Notes: generated from the sequence alone by a model not told the origin. A DNA stretch of 12,520 bases from Desulfuromonadales bacterium (GCA_030591795.1 JAUVAJ010000012.1:1-12520), one strand, 5' to 3'. Shown: positions 1 to 7,499, counted from the stretch's first letter. A program made the numbers and translations.

Positions 1-1352
1 GCCGTATTTATTGCAAGGTGCAACACGATGCCTATCATATTTTCACGGTCGACATTCACTCGATTATGGCTGTCGAGGAGATCGCTAAACTTCTGCATGG
101 GGTCTACGCTGAGAAAAAACCGAAGCTGTCCCGTCTGGCGGATGACATCGGTAAAAAGGATCTACTGATGTTGGCGGTGTTGTTGCACGATGTCGGTAAG
201 GGTGAAGGAACTAATCATGCCGATAAGGGTGCTGATATGGTTCCGACCATCGCCCGACGACTCGGCCTCAAACGTGAGGACAGCTCCCGGCTCGAGTTTC
301 TGGTCCGCCGTCATCTCGATATGGCACACATCTCCCAACGGCGCGATCTTAACGATGACAAAATGATTGATCAGTTCGCCCGAACCATGGAGATGACCGA
401 GACCCTGAAAATGCTCTACCTGTTGACCTTTGCCGATATCAAGGCGGTCGGCCCGGATGTCTGGTCGGAATGGAAAGGGTTTTTGCTGCAGGATCTTTAC
501 ACCAAGACTTACAATGTGCTTGAGCGGGGTAATTTCCGCTATGACACTCGCTCAGACCGGGTAAAGGAACGCAAACGCAAGGTTGTTCTCGCGCTGTCTG
601 AAGAGTTCGGTGAACGTAAAGTCAAGAGCACTTTGAAAACCATGAGCAATCGTTATCTGCTCTCACACCGTTCGCCAGAAATCACCCGGCATGTGCGACT
701 GGCTCTCGGTCGCAAGGATAAGACTCTGGCGTTACAAGTTGAGCACGATAAGGCCAATGATTTTACCTGGGTCTATATCTCGACAACCGATGTTCCGGGG
801 CTGTTTTCGACTATCGCGGGAGTTATGGCCGCCAACGGTATCAACATCCTCGGCGCGCATATTTACACCCGCAGTAACGGTGAGGCTCTGGATATACTGG
901 AAGTGCGTGGCCAAGCCGGGAGTAAACTTGAAAACCCGAAGAAATGGGCAAAGATTGAAAAGGACCTGAATGCCGCAGTTGAGGGTCGCAAGCGGGTTGC
1001 GCAGATGGTCAGTAAGCGGCGTAAGTCATCGCAGCTGCCGGAAAAACCGAAACCGCAATTTGCCGATCGGATCGACCTTGACAACGAAATTTCCGACAAT
1101 TATACGGTCATTGATCTGTACACCGCCGATGAAGTCGGGCTGCTTTATAAAATAACCAGAACCCTGGCTGATCTTGGTTTATACATCGGTGTGGCCAAAA
1201 TATCGACCAAAGTTGACCAGGTTGCCGATACCTTCTATGTCCAGGATATTTTTGGCCAGAAAATCAAGGAAGAGGCAAAGCTCGAAGAATTGCGCAAGAG
1301 TCTGGTCGAAGCGCTTTCAGGTAATTCAGACAAACACGACGATAAAAAGTAA
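1..1352 (+). CDS. glnD: [Protein-PII] uridylyltransferase / uridylyl-removing enzyme, C-terminal half (5' partial)
   Basis: GlnD uridylylates and deuridylylates the PII signalling protein in response to glutamine and so sets nitrogen assimilation. The reading frame is already open at the left edge (first full codon at base 3), so the N-terminal nucleotidyltransferase domain lies outside; about 449 codons remain, roughly half of a normal GlnD. The visible part begins with the family signature QHDAYHIFTVD. An HD hydrolase domain follows, with its HD pair in LLHDVGKG at about bases 186-188 onward and a second metal histidine in NHADKGA. The segment FADIKAVGPDVWSEWK is typical of GlnD. Two ACT domains end the protein: the first around TTDVPGLFSTIAGVMA, the second around TADEVGLLYKITRTLA. 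They bind glutamine in this family. The tail is lysine-rich. xerD begins 5 nt after the stop, which suggests cotranscription. The GTG at 18 is internal, not the start. Identification is secure. Confidence 0.95.
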   Translation, partial: RIYCKVQHDAYHIFTVDIHSIMAVEEIAKLLHGVYAEKKPKLSRLADDIGKKDLLMLAVLLHDVGKGEGTNHADKGADMVPTIARRLGLKREDSSRLEFLVRRHLDMAHISQRRDLNDDKMIDQFARTMEMTETLKMLYLLTFADIKAVGPDVWSEWKGFLLQDLYTKTYNVLERGNFRYDTRSDRVKERKRKVVLALSEEFGERKVKSTLKTMSNRYLLSHRSPEITRHVRLALGRKDKTLALQVEHDKANDFTWVYISTTDVPGLFSTIAGVMAANGINILGAHIYTRSNGEALDILEVRGQAGSKLENPKKWAKIEKDLNAAVEGRKRVAQMVSKRRKSSQLPEKPKPQFADRIDLDNEISDNYTVIDLYTADEVGLLYKITRTLADLGLYIGVAKISTKVDQVADTFYVQDIFGQKIKEEAKLEELRKSLVEALSGNSDKHDDKK

Positions 1353-1357
1353 TTCAG

Positions 1358-2254
1358 ATGATGAATATCGATACTGCACTCGATCTATTTTTAAATTACC
1401 TGGTCGTGGAACGTGGGCTGTCGCGCAACACGCTCGACGCTTATGGCCGTGATCTGGCCCGCTATGCTGATTTCATCACCCGTGCAAAAATTGACGGACC
1501 GGCAGCAGTCAGTTCGTCGGATATTCTGCATTTTTTAACCGGACTCAAGCAGGCCGGCTTGTCCGCGCGTAGTCGGGCCAGGGCGTTGGTCGCTCTGCGG
1601 ATGTTTCATAAGTTTTTGCATTCTGAGGGGGTTGCCGATGCGAACCCGGCCGATCGGATCGAGGCGCCCAAGAGCCTGAAAAAATTACCGGACACCCTTT
1701 CACCGCAGGAAGTTGAAAAACTGCTTGAAGCACCCCGGGGTGAGGAGAATCTTGATTATCGTGATCGGGCCATGTTTGAGATCCTTTACGCGACCGGGTT
1801 GCGGGTGTCGGAGTTGATTAATATAAAACTGAGCGATCTGCAACTCGATGTTGGCTATCTGATCGCATTCGGTAAACGGAGCAAGCAGCGGATTGTGCCG
1901 ATCGGTGAAGAGGCGGTCTCAGCTCTGGACAACTATCTGAAGCTGGCACGTCCGATTCTTGCGAAGGAGGCCGGTGCGGCAGAGGTTTTTCTTAATCGAT
2001 CCGGTCTGGGCTTGACACGCCAGGGGTTCTGGAAGATTATTAAGCGCCGCGCGCAGCAGACTGGGATCAATAAGAATATCACGCCGCACACCCTGCGGCA
2101 TTCGTTTGCCACCCATTTGCTGGACAATGGTGCTGATTTGCGATCTGTGCAAATGATGCTCGGTCATGCCGACATCTCGACCACACAGATCTACACCCAT
2201 GTAACACGTGAACGGCTGAAGAAGATTCATAATCTGCATCATCCACGCAGTTGA
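1358..2254 (+). CDS. xerD: Site-specific tyrosine recombinase XerD
   Basis: XerD works with XerC at dif to resolve chromosome dimers before cell division. The product is 298 aa, the same length as E. coli XerD. It has an N-terminal SAM-like core-binding domain (about residues 1-90) and a C-terminal catalytic domain (about 110-290). All catalytic residues are visible: R149 in ATGLRVSEL, K173 in FGKRSK, H244 and R247 in HTLRHSFATHLL, H270 in LGHADIST and the nucleophile Y279 in TQIYTHV. The C-terminus ends HHPRS, like the HHPRA end of classical XerD, which is why I prefer XerD over XerC. Two adjacent ATG codons (1358 and 1361) could each start translation; the ribosome binding site is weak and coupling to glnD, 5 nt upstream, is likely. 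The chromosomal neighbours show this is a housekeeping recombinase, not a phage integrase. Confidence 0.93.
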   Translation: MMNIDTALDLFLNYLVVERGLSRNTLDAYGRDLARYADFITRAKIDGPAAVSSSDILHFLTGLKQAGLSARSRARALVALRMFHKFLHSEGVADANPADRIEAPKSLKKLPDTLSPQEVEKLLEAPRGEENLDYRDRAMFEILYATGLRVSELINIKLSDLQLDVGYLIAFGKRSKQRIVPIGEEAVSALDNYLKLARPILAKEAGAAEVFLNRSGLGLTRQGFWKIIKRRAQQTGINKNITPHTLRHSFATHLLDNGADLRSVQMMLGHADISTTQIYTHVTRERLKKIHNLHHPRS

Positions 2255-2291
2255 GCTGGTAGTGCGGTATATTACTTAAGGATAGGTTTTT

Positions 2292-3503
2292 ATGAAAACG
2301 ATTGTTCTGCTCGGTGACGGCATGGCCGACGAGCCACTTGAAGAGCTTGACGGCAAGACCGTGCTGCAACACGCCAGCACCCCGAACATGGATCAGATTG
2401 CCATTAATGGTGAGTGCGGACTGGTGCACACTGTTGCCAAGGGTTTTCACCCGGGAAGTGATGTGGCCAACCTGTCAGTTTTTGGTTACGATCCAGCCAG
2501 TTGTTATACCGGCCGATCGCCGCTTGAGGCTGCTAGTATGGGTGTGGAACTTGCGCCTGATGATGTCGCCTTTCGCCTCAACTTGGTAACTTTGACCGCC
2601 AATTACGGCAAGCTATACATGCAAGATTTCTCGGCTGAACATATCTCCACAGATGAGGCAAATGAAATTGTTGCGACTCTGCAGGCTGAGCTTGGTGGTG
2701 GCGAGTTCAACTTTTATCCCGGTGTATCGTATCGACACCTGATGGTTTGGCAGGGGGGACGCGATAAACTCACCTTCACGCCACCACACGATATCACGGG
2801 ACAGCCCATTGATGAGTTTATGCCGCAAGGTGATGGTGCCGAAATTCTGATCGATCTGATGAACTCATCGCAGATGTTGCTCAATAATCATCCGGTCAAT
2901 GATTTGCGCGAGAAACAACGTAAGCTGCCAGCCAATTCGATCTGGCTCTGGGGGCATGGGCGCAAACCACAAATGCCGACCATGCAGGAGAAGTTCGGTA
3001 TTACCGGCGGCGCTGTTATTTCTGCTGTTGACTTGATCAAGGGGATCGGTATTTATGCCGGACTCGATGTGATTGAGGTGCCTGGCGCGACCGGCTATAT
3101 CGACACCAATTATCGTGGTAAAGCTGACGCTGCGTTGGCTGCCTTGTCCCGGCAGGATTTTGTTTATCTCCACGTTGAAGCGCCGGACGAAGCCGGGCAC
3201 AGCGGCAGTGTTGAAGATAAACTATCTGCCATTGAATCCTTTGATCGCGAAGTGGTCGGCCCGGTGCTCGAGGGGATCAAGAAATTCGATAACTGGCGGG
3301 TGTTGGTGTTACCTGATCATCCAACTCCGGTCGCTCTGCGGACGCATACTGACAAGCCGGTGCCGTTTGCAATTCTCGGTTCGCAAGGCGAGTTTGCCGG
3401 GGGACGCAAGGCTGCTGCCTATAGTGAAGCAGAAGCTGAAAAAACTGGGATTGTATTTAAAAAAGGTCATCTGTTGATGGCGAAACTGCTGAAAAACAAA
3501 TAA
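2292..3503 (+). CDS. apgM: 2,3-bisphosphoglycerate-independent phosphoglycerate mutase, archaeal type (ApgM)
   Basis: This enzyme interconverts 3- and 2-phosphoglycerate in glycolysis and gluconeogenesis without a bisphosphoglycerate cofactor, in the cytoplasm. The 403-aa protein belongs to the alkaline phosphatase superfamily and matches the shorter archaeal-type mutase, not the roughly 510-aa GpmI type. It starts with the metal-binding LLGDGMADEP (D9). GSDVANLSVFGYDP at about 55-68 probably holds the phosphorylated serine, S62. The remaining metal ligands are in HVEAPDEAGHSG (D299, H303) and LPDHPTPVALRTHT (D342, H343, H352). A clear AAGGA ribosome binding site at 2278-2282 sits 9 nt before the ATG. 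The gene follows xerD by 37 nt, with no terminator between, and is closed by the hairpin at 3533-3563. It probably belongs to the glnD-xerD transcript. Identification is strong; the serine assignment is from family knowledge. Confidence 0.93.
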   Translation: MKTIVLLGDGMADEPLEELDGKTVLQHASTPNMDQIAINGECGLVHTVAKGFHPGSDVANLSVFGYDPASCYTGRSPLEAASMGVELAPDDVAFRLNLVTLTANYGKLYMQDFSAEHISTDEANEIVATLQAELGGGEFNFYPGVSYRHLMVWQGGRDKLTFTPPHDITGQPIDEFMPQGDGAEILIDLMNSSQMLLNNHPVNDLREKQRKLPANSIWLWGHGRKPQMPTMQEKFGITGGAVISAVDLIKGIGIYAGLDVIEVPGATGYIDTNYRGKADAALAALSRQDFVYLHVEAPDEAGHSGSVEDKLSAIESFDREVVGPVLEGIKKFDNWRVLVLPDHPTPVALRTHTDKPVPFAILGSQGEFAGGRKAAAYSEAEAEKTGIVFKKGHLLMAKLLKNK

Positions 3504-3532
3504 TTTACCGTTTGAGCTTTGTCTGTAAAATA

Positions 3533-3563
3533 AAAGGCCACCATCATTTTGATGGTGGCCTTT
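3533..3563. terminator. Bidirectional Rho-independent terminator between convergent transcripts
   Basis: A 14-bp perfect stem (AAAGGCCACCATCA at 3533-3546 paired with TGATGGTGGCCTTT at 3550-3563) closes a TTT loop. It lies 30 nt after the apgM stop and 73 nt beyond the stop of the minus-strand small gene. Read on the minus strand, the stem runs into TTTTATTTTA, a good U-tract. Read on the plus strand only the three T of the arm follow. It therefore probably works best for minus-strand transcripts and less strongly for apgM. Confidence 0.85.
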
Positions 3564-3575
3564 GCTATGGTCAGA

Positions 3576-3595
3576 GGTAATCCGGCAAGATTACC
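3576..3595. repeat. Short perfect inverted repeat (small hairpin)
   Basis: GGTAATC at 3576-3582 is the reverse complement of GATTACC at 3589-3595, with a CGGCAA loop. There is no T-tract on either side, so it is not a conventional terminator. It lies between the strong terminator and the small minus-strand gene and may simply extend the 3' untranslated structure. Confidence 0.4.
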
Positions 3596-3635
3596 GGCAG
3601 CGTAAAATAATACGAGGTAGCAATGTCTTGAATAT

Positions 3636-3827
3636 TCAGTCTCGGCGTTCGTTAGTGTAGTTGAGTTGGGTTACCGGGCCGACTTCATCAGGCGGGTAGA
3701 GGAGTCGGTCTTTGTTGAGGTTTTTCTCTTCCTCATTATAGGAGCGAATCAGTTTTTCGCGCTCAGCCTTATCCGCTACTTCAGGAAGGTCCCAGTCGAG
3801 AGGTTGCTTAGTTTTGTCTTTACTCAT
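3636..3827 (-). CDS. Small charged hypothetical protein, 63 aa
   Basis: I do not recognise this protein. The chosen start is the ATG at 3825-3827: it has a strong GGAGG ribosome binding site at 3833-3837, 5 nt upstream, and lies about 25 nt inside the transcript predicted from the promoter at 3857-3885. A longer reading beginning at 3866 would start upstream of that predicted transcript start and has no such site, so it is rejected. The product begins MSKDKTKQPLDWDLPEV and has a central stretch rich in glutamate, lysine and arginine (about residues 18-40) that could be helical. It ends in a polar tail with LLYPPDEVGPVTQLNY. There are no cysteines, no membrane segment and no signal peptide, so a cytosolic, possibly partly disordered adaptor-like protein is expected. 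Its own promoter and ribosome binding site argue that it is a real gene rather than a chance frame. It shares the terminator at 3533-3563. Confidence 0.75.
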   Translation of the reverse strand: MSKDKTKQPLDWDLPEVADKAEREKLIRSYNEEEKNLNKDRLLYPPDEVGPVTQLNYTNERRD

Positions 3828-3856
3828 CTTAACCTCCGCTAATCTTAAGTTCAGCA

Positions 3857-3885
3857 AGATTACCACTTGAAATGTTATGAGTCAA
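3857..3885 (-). promoter_or_regulatory. Sigma70-type promoter of the small hypothetical gene
   Basis: On the minus strand TTGACT (3885-3880) is followed by exactly 17 nt and then TAATCT (3862-3857). Transcription should start near 3850, giving a leader of about 23 nt before the ATG at 3827 with GGAGG inside it. The agreement of promoter, leader and ribosome binding site is good evidence. The -10 box overlaps one arm of the inverted repeat at 3861-3907. Confidence 0.75.
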
Positions 3886-3907
3886 GCCATGAGTACCATA
3901 AGTGGTA
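3861..3907. repeat. Inverted repeat over the small-gene promoter, possible operator
   Basis: TACCACTT at 3861-3868 is the exact reverse complement of AAGTGGTA at 3900-3907. A further TACCA at 3894-3898 pairs with TGGTA at 3903-3907 across 4 nt. The arms fall on the -10 box and just upstream of the -35 box of the minus-strand promoter. That placement suits a repressor operator, but the site is inferred from symmetry alone. Confidence 0.4.
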
Positions 3908-3945
3908 TTTGCTAACGGCTAAATAGTTAAGATTATAACTGGCGA

Positions 3946-5238
3946 TTAAAGTTCCTGTTTTTTACAAGCCCGAAGCAGGTGATCGCAGAGGGTGACTGCT
4001 ACCAGCACCTCGCCGCTGGTGCCGATGGCGGGCATTATGTCGTTGCCGGCGTAGAAGTATTGCCGGCCATGACCGGGCAGGATTCGAATTGAAGCTTTGA
4101 GGAGTGAACTGGTATCGTCTTTGCGGATCGATACACCAATCTTCGCTTGATCCTGGACAGCGGGGTGCAGATCAATAAAGGGAAGCAGGGGGGTAAGTTT
4201 CTTCTCGATCTTTTTGATAATAGTTGCGTGTTCCGTACCGGTCGAAGCGGTTTCGATTCTTCCATGTAAGCCGGCTGGGGTCTGCTCCAGGGTCAGGCGT
4301 ATTGGTGGCGAACCGGCGATAATGACATGTGGCATTAATAAATGTGAAACCTTGTCGCCGAGCGGTGCAGTCAACAGGGTCTGGTGTGCCTGGTTGCTGG
4401 TCGGAGTAGATTGTTGCTCGCACAGGGCGGCAGCAGTGCGATCGGCTATTATCAGATGGTCGGCGGTGACGATACGGTCACCGGCAAACAGCAACTGAGT
4501 TCTCCCGGCTTTACTGATGCGAATGCGCTGCAGATCGGAGAACTCAGCTTCAGTGCCGTGAAATTGCTTGGCGCGATGGCGCAACAATTCATCTAGGCCA
4601 CTCTGAAATACGCCGGTTGTGCGCCCCAGGCCACTCCAGATCAGGGCGCACTCAGCTACGGTCAGGCGGCTCGGTGGTGTCAGAGCAAAACCACCGAACA
4701 GGGTGCCGAGTAATTTGCGGCCGGCGTCATCGGCAAACCCGGCAAGTCGATCTTTCAGGGTTTGTTTGAATGATTGGTATGGGACATCACCGCGGAAACT
4801 ACGAAACTTGAATTTTTGTCGGGCAGCAATTCCGGTTGCTGGCAGACCACCGGCATCCCAGAGCATATCCTCGATCTGTTCGCCGAGGGTAAACAGATCG
4901 TCGAGGAATTTTTCGACCTCGTGATGTGAATTCGGCAGCTCACGCCGAAGTTCATCGGCCAACGGTTTGCGTGGGTGCAGGTCTATTCGTTGCTTCGGGG
5001 TTATCAGCTGGAACGGCAGTGAGGCACTCCGGCAGGAGTTTCCGTCGAGAAAATCAAGAATTCGCTCCAGTAGCAGCGATGAGGTAACCCAGGCCGCGTG
5101 TTGAACGTCATCCGGGGCTACAGTAAGGATTCTGCAGCCCTTTTTCGCCGTTAGAGCAGAGGTCAGGCGACCGGCGAGACTACTGCCAACTATTGCAATA
5201 TCGTAATGGCTCTGCTTTGGCGGTAGATTCTTGCTCAT
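3946..5238 (-). CDS. FAD-dependent oxidoreductase, phytoene desaturase/amine oxidase-like, substrate unknown
   Basis: The 430-aa protein opens with a Rossmann dinucleotide-binding motif, DIAIVGSSLAGRLTSALTA (residues 13-31), in which the usual GxGxxG reads G18-S-S-L-A-G23. The C-terminus has the second FAD-binding signature of this superfamily, YFYAGNDIMPAIGTSGE (394-410), followed by a helix. The middle has no motif I can assign and no cysteine cluster. There is no signal peptide or membrane segment, so it is probably a soluble or peripheral flavoprotein. The start at 5238 follows the DUF523 stop by 4 nt and has AGAGGG at 5247-5252, 8 nt upstream. It is the last gene of the purM-purN-DUF523 operon. 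It lacks recognisable carotenoid-pathway neighbours, so a role in carotenoid synthesis is not supported. The fold assignment is confident; the reaction is unknown. Confidence 0.75.
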   Translation of the reverse strand: MSKNLPPKQSHYDIAIVGSSLAGRLTSALTAKKGCRILTVAPDDVQHAAWVTSSLLLERILDFLDGNSCRSASLPFQLITPKQRIDLHPRKPLADELRRELPNSHHEVEKFLDDLFTLGEQIEDMLWDAGGLPATGIAARQKFKFRSFRGDVPYQSFKQTLKDRLAGFADDAGRKLLGTLFGGFALTPPSRLTVAECALIWSGLGRTTGVFQSGLDELLRHRAKQFHGTEAEFSDLQRIRISKAGRTQLLFAGDRIVTADHLIIADRTAAALCEQQSTPTSNQAHQTLLTAPLGDKVSHLLMPHVIIAGSPPIRLTLEQTPAGLHGRIETASTGTEHATIIKKIEKKLTPLLPFIDLHPAVQDQAKIGVSIRKDDTSSLLKASIRILPGHGRQYFYAGNDIMPAIGTSGEVLVAVTLCDHLLRACKKQEL

Positions 5239-5242
5239 TGTA

Positions 5243-5734
5243 TTAACCCTCTGATTCAGGAAGACGACCGTCGACGAGGTCGACTTCGCTATACAAATTT
5301 ACACCATTTTTCCGTAGCCGAGTTGTCGTGACTCCCGAACCTGTTATCAACTCGCCGTTGCAATAAACATTGTTGACGCCGCAGGATGGACTTTTTTCCT
5401 TGAGCAGGGCGATTGAACAATTGCAGCGATTAGCGATCTCGACTGTCTGCTCTGCACCGAGTAAGAATGCGGCACTTACATCTACACCCAGGCAATCGAG
5501 CAACAAGCCGTTACCGGCAAGCAGGGCGTTTCCGTCACCGGTTTTGAACTCGGCCGCAGGACGTGGCGTCGGCAATCCACCGAGCTGCTCCGGGCAGACC
5601 GGGATCGGCAGCCAATTGCCAGCCTCAAGAAAATCGATAACGGCATCGTTGCCCCGGGTTTCCCCATCATAACGGGTTTTGAGCCCAAGCAGACAGGCGC
5701 TGACGAGAATTGTGCGCGGGGCAGAGTTAAGCAT
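5243..5734 (-). CDS. DUF523 protein, TudS-like candidate Fe-S desulfidase
   Basis: The 163-aa protein is a full-length DUF523 member. Conserved blocks appear in order: ILVSACLLG (9-17), RYDG (21-24), CPEQLGGLPTPR (47-58) and KEKSPSCGV (112-120). The conserved cysteines C14, C47 and C118 fit the three ligands of the [4Fe-4S] cluster described for the thiouracil desulfidase TudS, which carries this domain. Whether this copy desulfurates thiouracil is an inference; many DUF523 proteins are uncharacterised. The start lies 9 nt after the purN stop with no strong ribosome binding site, so translation is probably coupled to purN. The downstream FAD gene begins 4 nt after its stop. The tight placement behind two purine biosynthesis genes hints at nucleotide-linked chemistry, but it may only reflect operon convenience. 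Confidence 0.85.
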   Translation of the reverse strand: MLNSAPRTILVSACLLGLKTRYDGETRGNDAVIDFLEAGNWLPIPVCPEQLGGLPTPRPAAEFKTGDGNALLAGNGLLLDCLGVDVSAAFLLGAEQTVEIANRCNCSIALLKEKSPSCGVNNVYCNGELITGSGVTTTRLRKNGVNLYSEVDLVDGRLPESEG

Positions 5735-5743
5735 CAGGTTGAC

Positions 5744-6412
5744 TCAGTTGTTGCCGGGAAGAGGCGGATTAATCATGGCGGTCTGTGCGGTAGGTAGTGG
5801 TGGGTCGATAAGCACCCGCCGCCCGACTATTTTTAAGCGTCCTTCAGCCAGGAGCTGAATTGCATGTGGATAGATACGGTGCTCTTCGACCAGAATCCGT
5901 GCGGCCAGGGTCTGCTCGGTATCGTTATCCAGCACCGGGACAACCGCCTGGACAATGATCGGTCCGGTATCAACCCCGGCATCGACAAAATGCACAGTAC
6001 AACCGGCAAACCGGGAACCGTATTCGATCGCCTTGCGTTGCACGTGTAATCCCGGGAATGCCGGCAACAAGGCCGGATGGATATTCAGGACTCGTTGCGG
6101 GAAGGCGTCGAGCAATGTTTCAGTAACGATGCGCATGAAGCCGGCCAGAACAATAGTATCGGCACCGATTTCTTGCAACGCCTTGACGATTTCACGATCA
6201 AAATCTTCCCGGTTGTCGTACTGGCGATGGTCGATGCATAAGGCCGGTATGCCGGCCTGACGTGCCCGGTCTAATGCTCCAGCATCCGGATTGTTGCTGA
6301 TTACCAATACGACTTCAGCCTGAAGTGATCCGTTTTGGCAACGATCAATAATTGTCTGCAGGTTGGTGCCGCCGCCCGAGGCCAGTGCCCCTATGCGCAG
6401 TTTGCGGCTCAT
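5744..6412 (-). CDS. purN: Phosphoribosylglycinamide formyltransferase (10-formyl-THF dependent)
   Basis: PurN transfers a formyl group from 10-formyltetrahydrofolate to GAR, the third step of de novo purine synthesis. The 222-aa protein has the N-terminal phosphate-binding loop ASGGGTNLQ (11-19), the folate-site region LAGFMRIV (89-96) and the catalytic block [14 protein letters not shown] with N110 and H112. The third catalytic residue is D148 in [13 protein letters not shown]. All are intact. Its ATG overlaps the purM stop in an ATGA arrangement, so the two are translationally coupled. It is about 10 residues longer than E. coli PurN. The extra C-terminal tail contains two near-copies of a proline motif, IDPPLP and INPPLP, which are not part of the catalytic fold. 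Identification is secure. Confidence 0.96.
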   Translation of the reverse strand: MSRKLRIGALASGGGTNLQTIIDRCQNGSLQAEVVLVISNNPDAGALDRARQAGIPALCIDHRQYDNREDFDREIVKALQEIGADTIVLAGFMRIVTETLLDAFPQRVLNIHPALLPAFPGLHVQRKAIEYGSRFAGCTVHFVDAGVDTGPIIVQAVVPVLDNDTEQTLAARILVEEHRIYPHAIQLLAEGRLKIVGRRVLIDPPLPTAQTAMINPPLPGNN

Positions 6413-7461
6413 TCTTCGGCCAGTTCGACCTGCACAGAATCGTTAGTCAGGGCAATTTTACCAATCACAGAGGCAATCTCTCCGAGGCCATGCAATCTGG
6501 ACAGGATATCTTCTACCTCATCTTTATTAACGACCAGTACCATGCCGATGCCGTTATTGAAGGTGCGGTACATTTCCACCTCATCGATGTTGCCGCCTTC
6601 ACGCAGTAACTCGAACAGGGCAGGAATCTCCCAGCTCCCTTTATGCAATATCGCTTTGCAATGTTTTGGCAGAACACGTGGAATATTCTCAAGTAATCCA
6701 CCGCCGGTTATGTGCGCCATCCCCTTAATGGTAAAGTCGCGAACCAGGTTGAGGATGCTTTTTACATAAATTTTTGTCGGCGTCAGCAACGCTTCGCCGA
6801 GCGGTACATTCATCCCTTGTGCCGGCTGATCGAGCGGCAGGTTGAGAGTCTCTATAACAATCTTGCGCGCCAGTGAGTAGCCGTTGGAATGCAGTCCGCT
6901 TGAGGCGAGACCGATAATCACGTCGCCTTCGTGGATGCTCGACCCGTCGATCAGGTTGTCGCGGTCGACAACACCAACGGTAAAGCCGGCCAGATCGTAT
7001 TCCCCTTCCGGGTACATGCCGGGCATCTCGGCGGTTTCGCCGCCGATCAGGGCACATCCAGCCATTTTGCAGCCAGCGGCGATCCCCTTGACTACTTCTG
7101 CCGCCTTCTCCGGCGCCAGCTTGCCGGTGGCGAAATAATCGAGGAAAAAGAGTGGCTCTGCTCCCTGGACGATAATGTCGTTAACGCACATAGCAACGAG
7201 ATCGATACCGACACTGTCGTGTTGGTCGAGCATGAAGGCGAGCTTCAGTTTGGTGCCGACACCATCGGTTCCGGAGACCAGGGTCGGGTTCTTGTACTTA
7301 TCGGTATTCAGAGAAAACAGGCCGCCAAAGCCGCCGATATCGGTCATAACTTCGGGGCGCATGGTCGATTTGACCAACGGTTTAATCATCTCAACAAAAC
7401 GATTGCCGGCATCGATATCAACACCGGCGTCTTTGTATGTTGCTTTCTTCTGACTGGACAA
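6409..7461 (-). CDS. purM: Phosphoribosylformylglycinamidine cyclo-ligase (AIR synthetase)
   Basis: PurM closes the imidazole ring of FGAM with ATP to make AIR, the fifth step of purine synthesis. The 350-aa product matches the usual length of about 345 aa and contains [12 protein letters not shown] (9-20), [13 protein letters not shown] (63-75), the segment around MCVNDI (91-96), [11 protein letters not shown] (140-150), [12 protein letters not shown] (188-199) and [10 protein letters not shown], all hallmarks of the family. The start is a TTG at 7459-7461. It is preceded by AAGGAG (7474-7469) with 7-nt spacing, and no in-frame ATG exists between it and the promoter. An ATG at 7496-7498 is out of frame. 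The gene is first in a four-gene operon with purN, DUF523 and the FAD oxidoreductase, and its stop overlaps the purN start. Identification is secure. Confidence 0.96.
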   Translation of the reverse strand: MSSQKKATYKDAGVDIDAGNRFVEMIKPLVKSTMRPEVMTDIGGFGGLFSLNTDKYKNPTLVSGTDGVGTKLKLAFMLDQHDSVGIDLVAMCVNDIIVQGAEPLFFLDYFATGKLAPEKAAEVVKGIAAGCKMAGCALIGGETAEMPGMYPEGEYDLAGFTVGVVDRDNLIDGSSIHEGDVIIGLASSGLHSNGYSLARKIVIETLNLPLDQPAQGMNVPLGEALLTPTKIYVKSILNLVRDFTIKGMAHITGGGLLENIPRVLPKHCKAILHKGSWEIPALFELLREGGNIDEVEMYRTFNNGIGMVLVVNKDEVEDILSRLHGLGEIASVIGKIALTNDSVQVELAEE

Positions 7462-7468
7462 TGGACGA

Positions 7469-7474
7469 CTCCTT
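7469..7474 (-). promoter_or_regulatory. Ribosome binding site fixing the TTG start of purM
   Basis: AAGGAG on the minus strand lies 7 nt before the TTG at 7461-7459. A second, weaker AAGGA sits about 9 nt further upstream. This decides the non-ATG start of purM. Confidence 0.75.
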
Positions 7475-7499
7475 GGATTCCTTGTAAAAACCTGCCATT

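Noticed and set aside
1358..2254. XerD as integrase of a mobile island
   Set aside because: Length, catalytic spacing and C-terminus match housekeeping XerD, the neighbours are core genes, and there are no attachment-site repeats or tRNA nearby.
3828..3866. N-terminal extension of the small hypothetical protein to 76 aa
   Set aside because: That start lies upstream of the predicted transcript start and inside the promoter, with no ribosome binding site; the internal ATG at 3827 has GGAGG 5 nt upstream.
3920..3940. TATAAT on the minus strand at 3937-3932 as an extra promoter for the small gene
   Set aside because: No acceptable -35 box lies 16-18 nt upstream, and the TTGACT-17-TAATCT promoter nearer the gene explains expression better.
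7418..7498. A 26-codon upstream frame starting at the ATG at 7498-7496 (minus strand), overlapping the purM start
   Set aside because: The ATG falls just downstream of the -10 box and before the predicted transcript start near 7493, so it would not be in the mRNA. The frame ends quickly and the TTG of purM has its own ribosome binding site.
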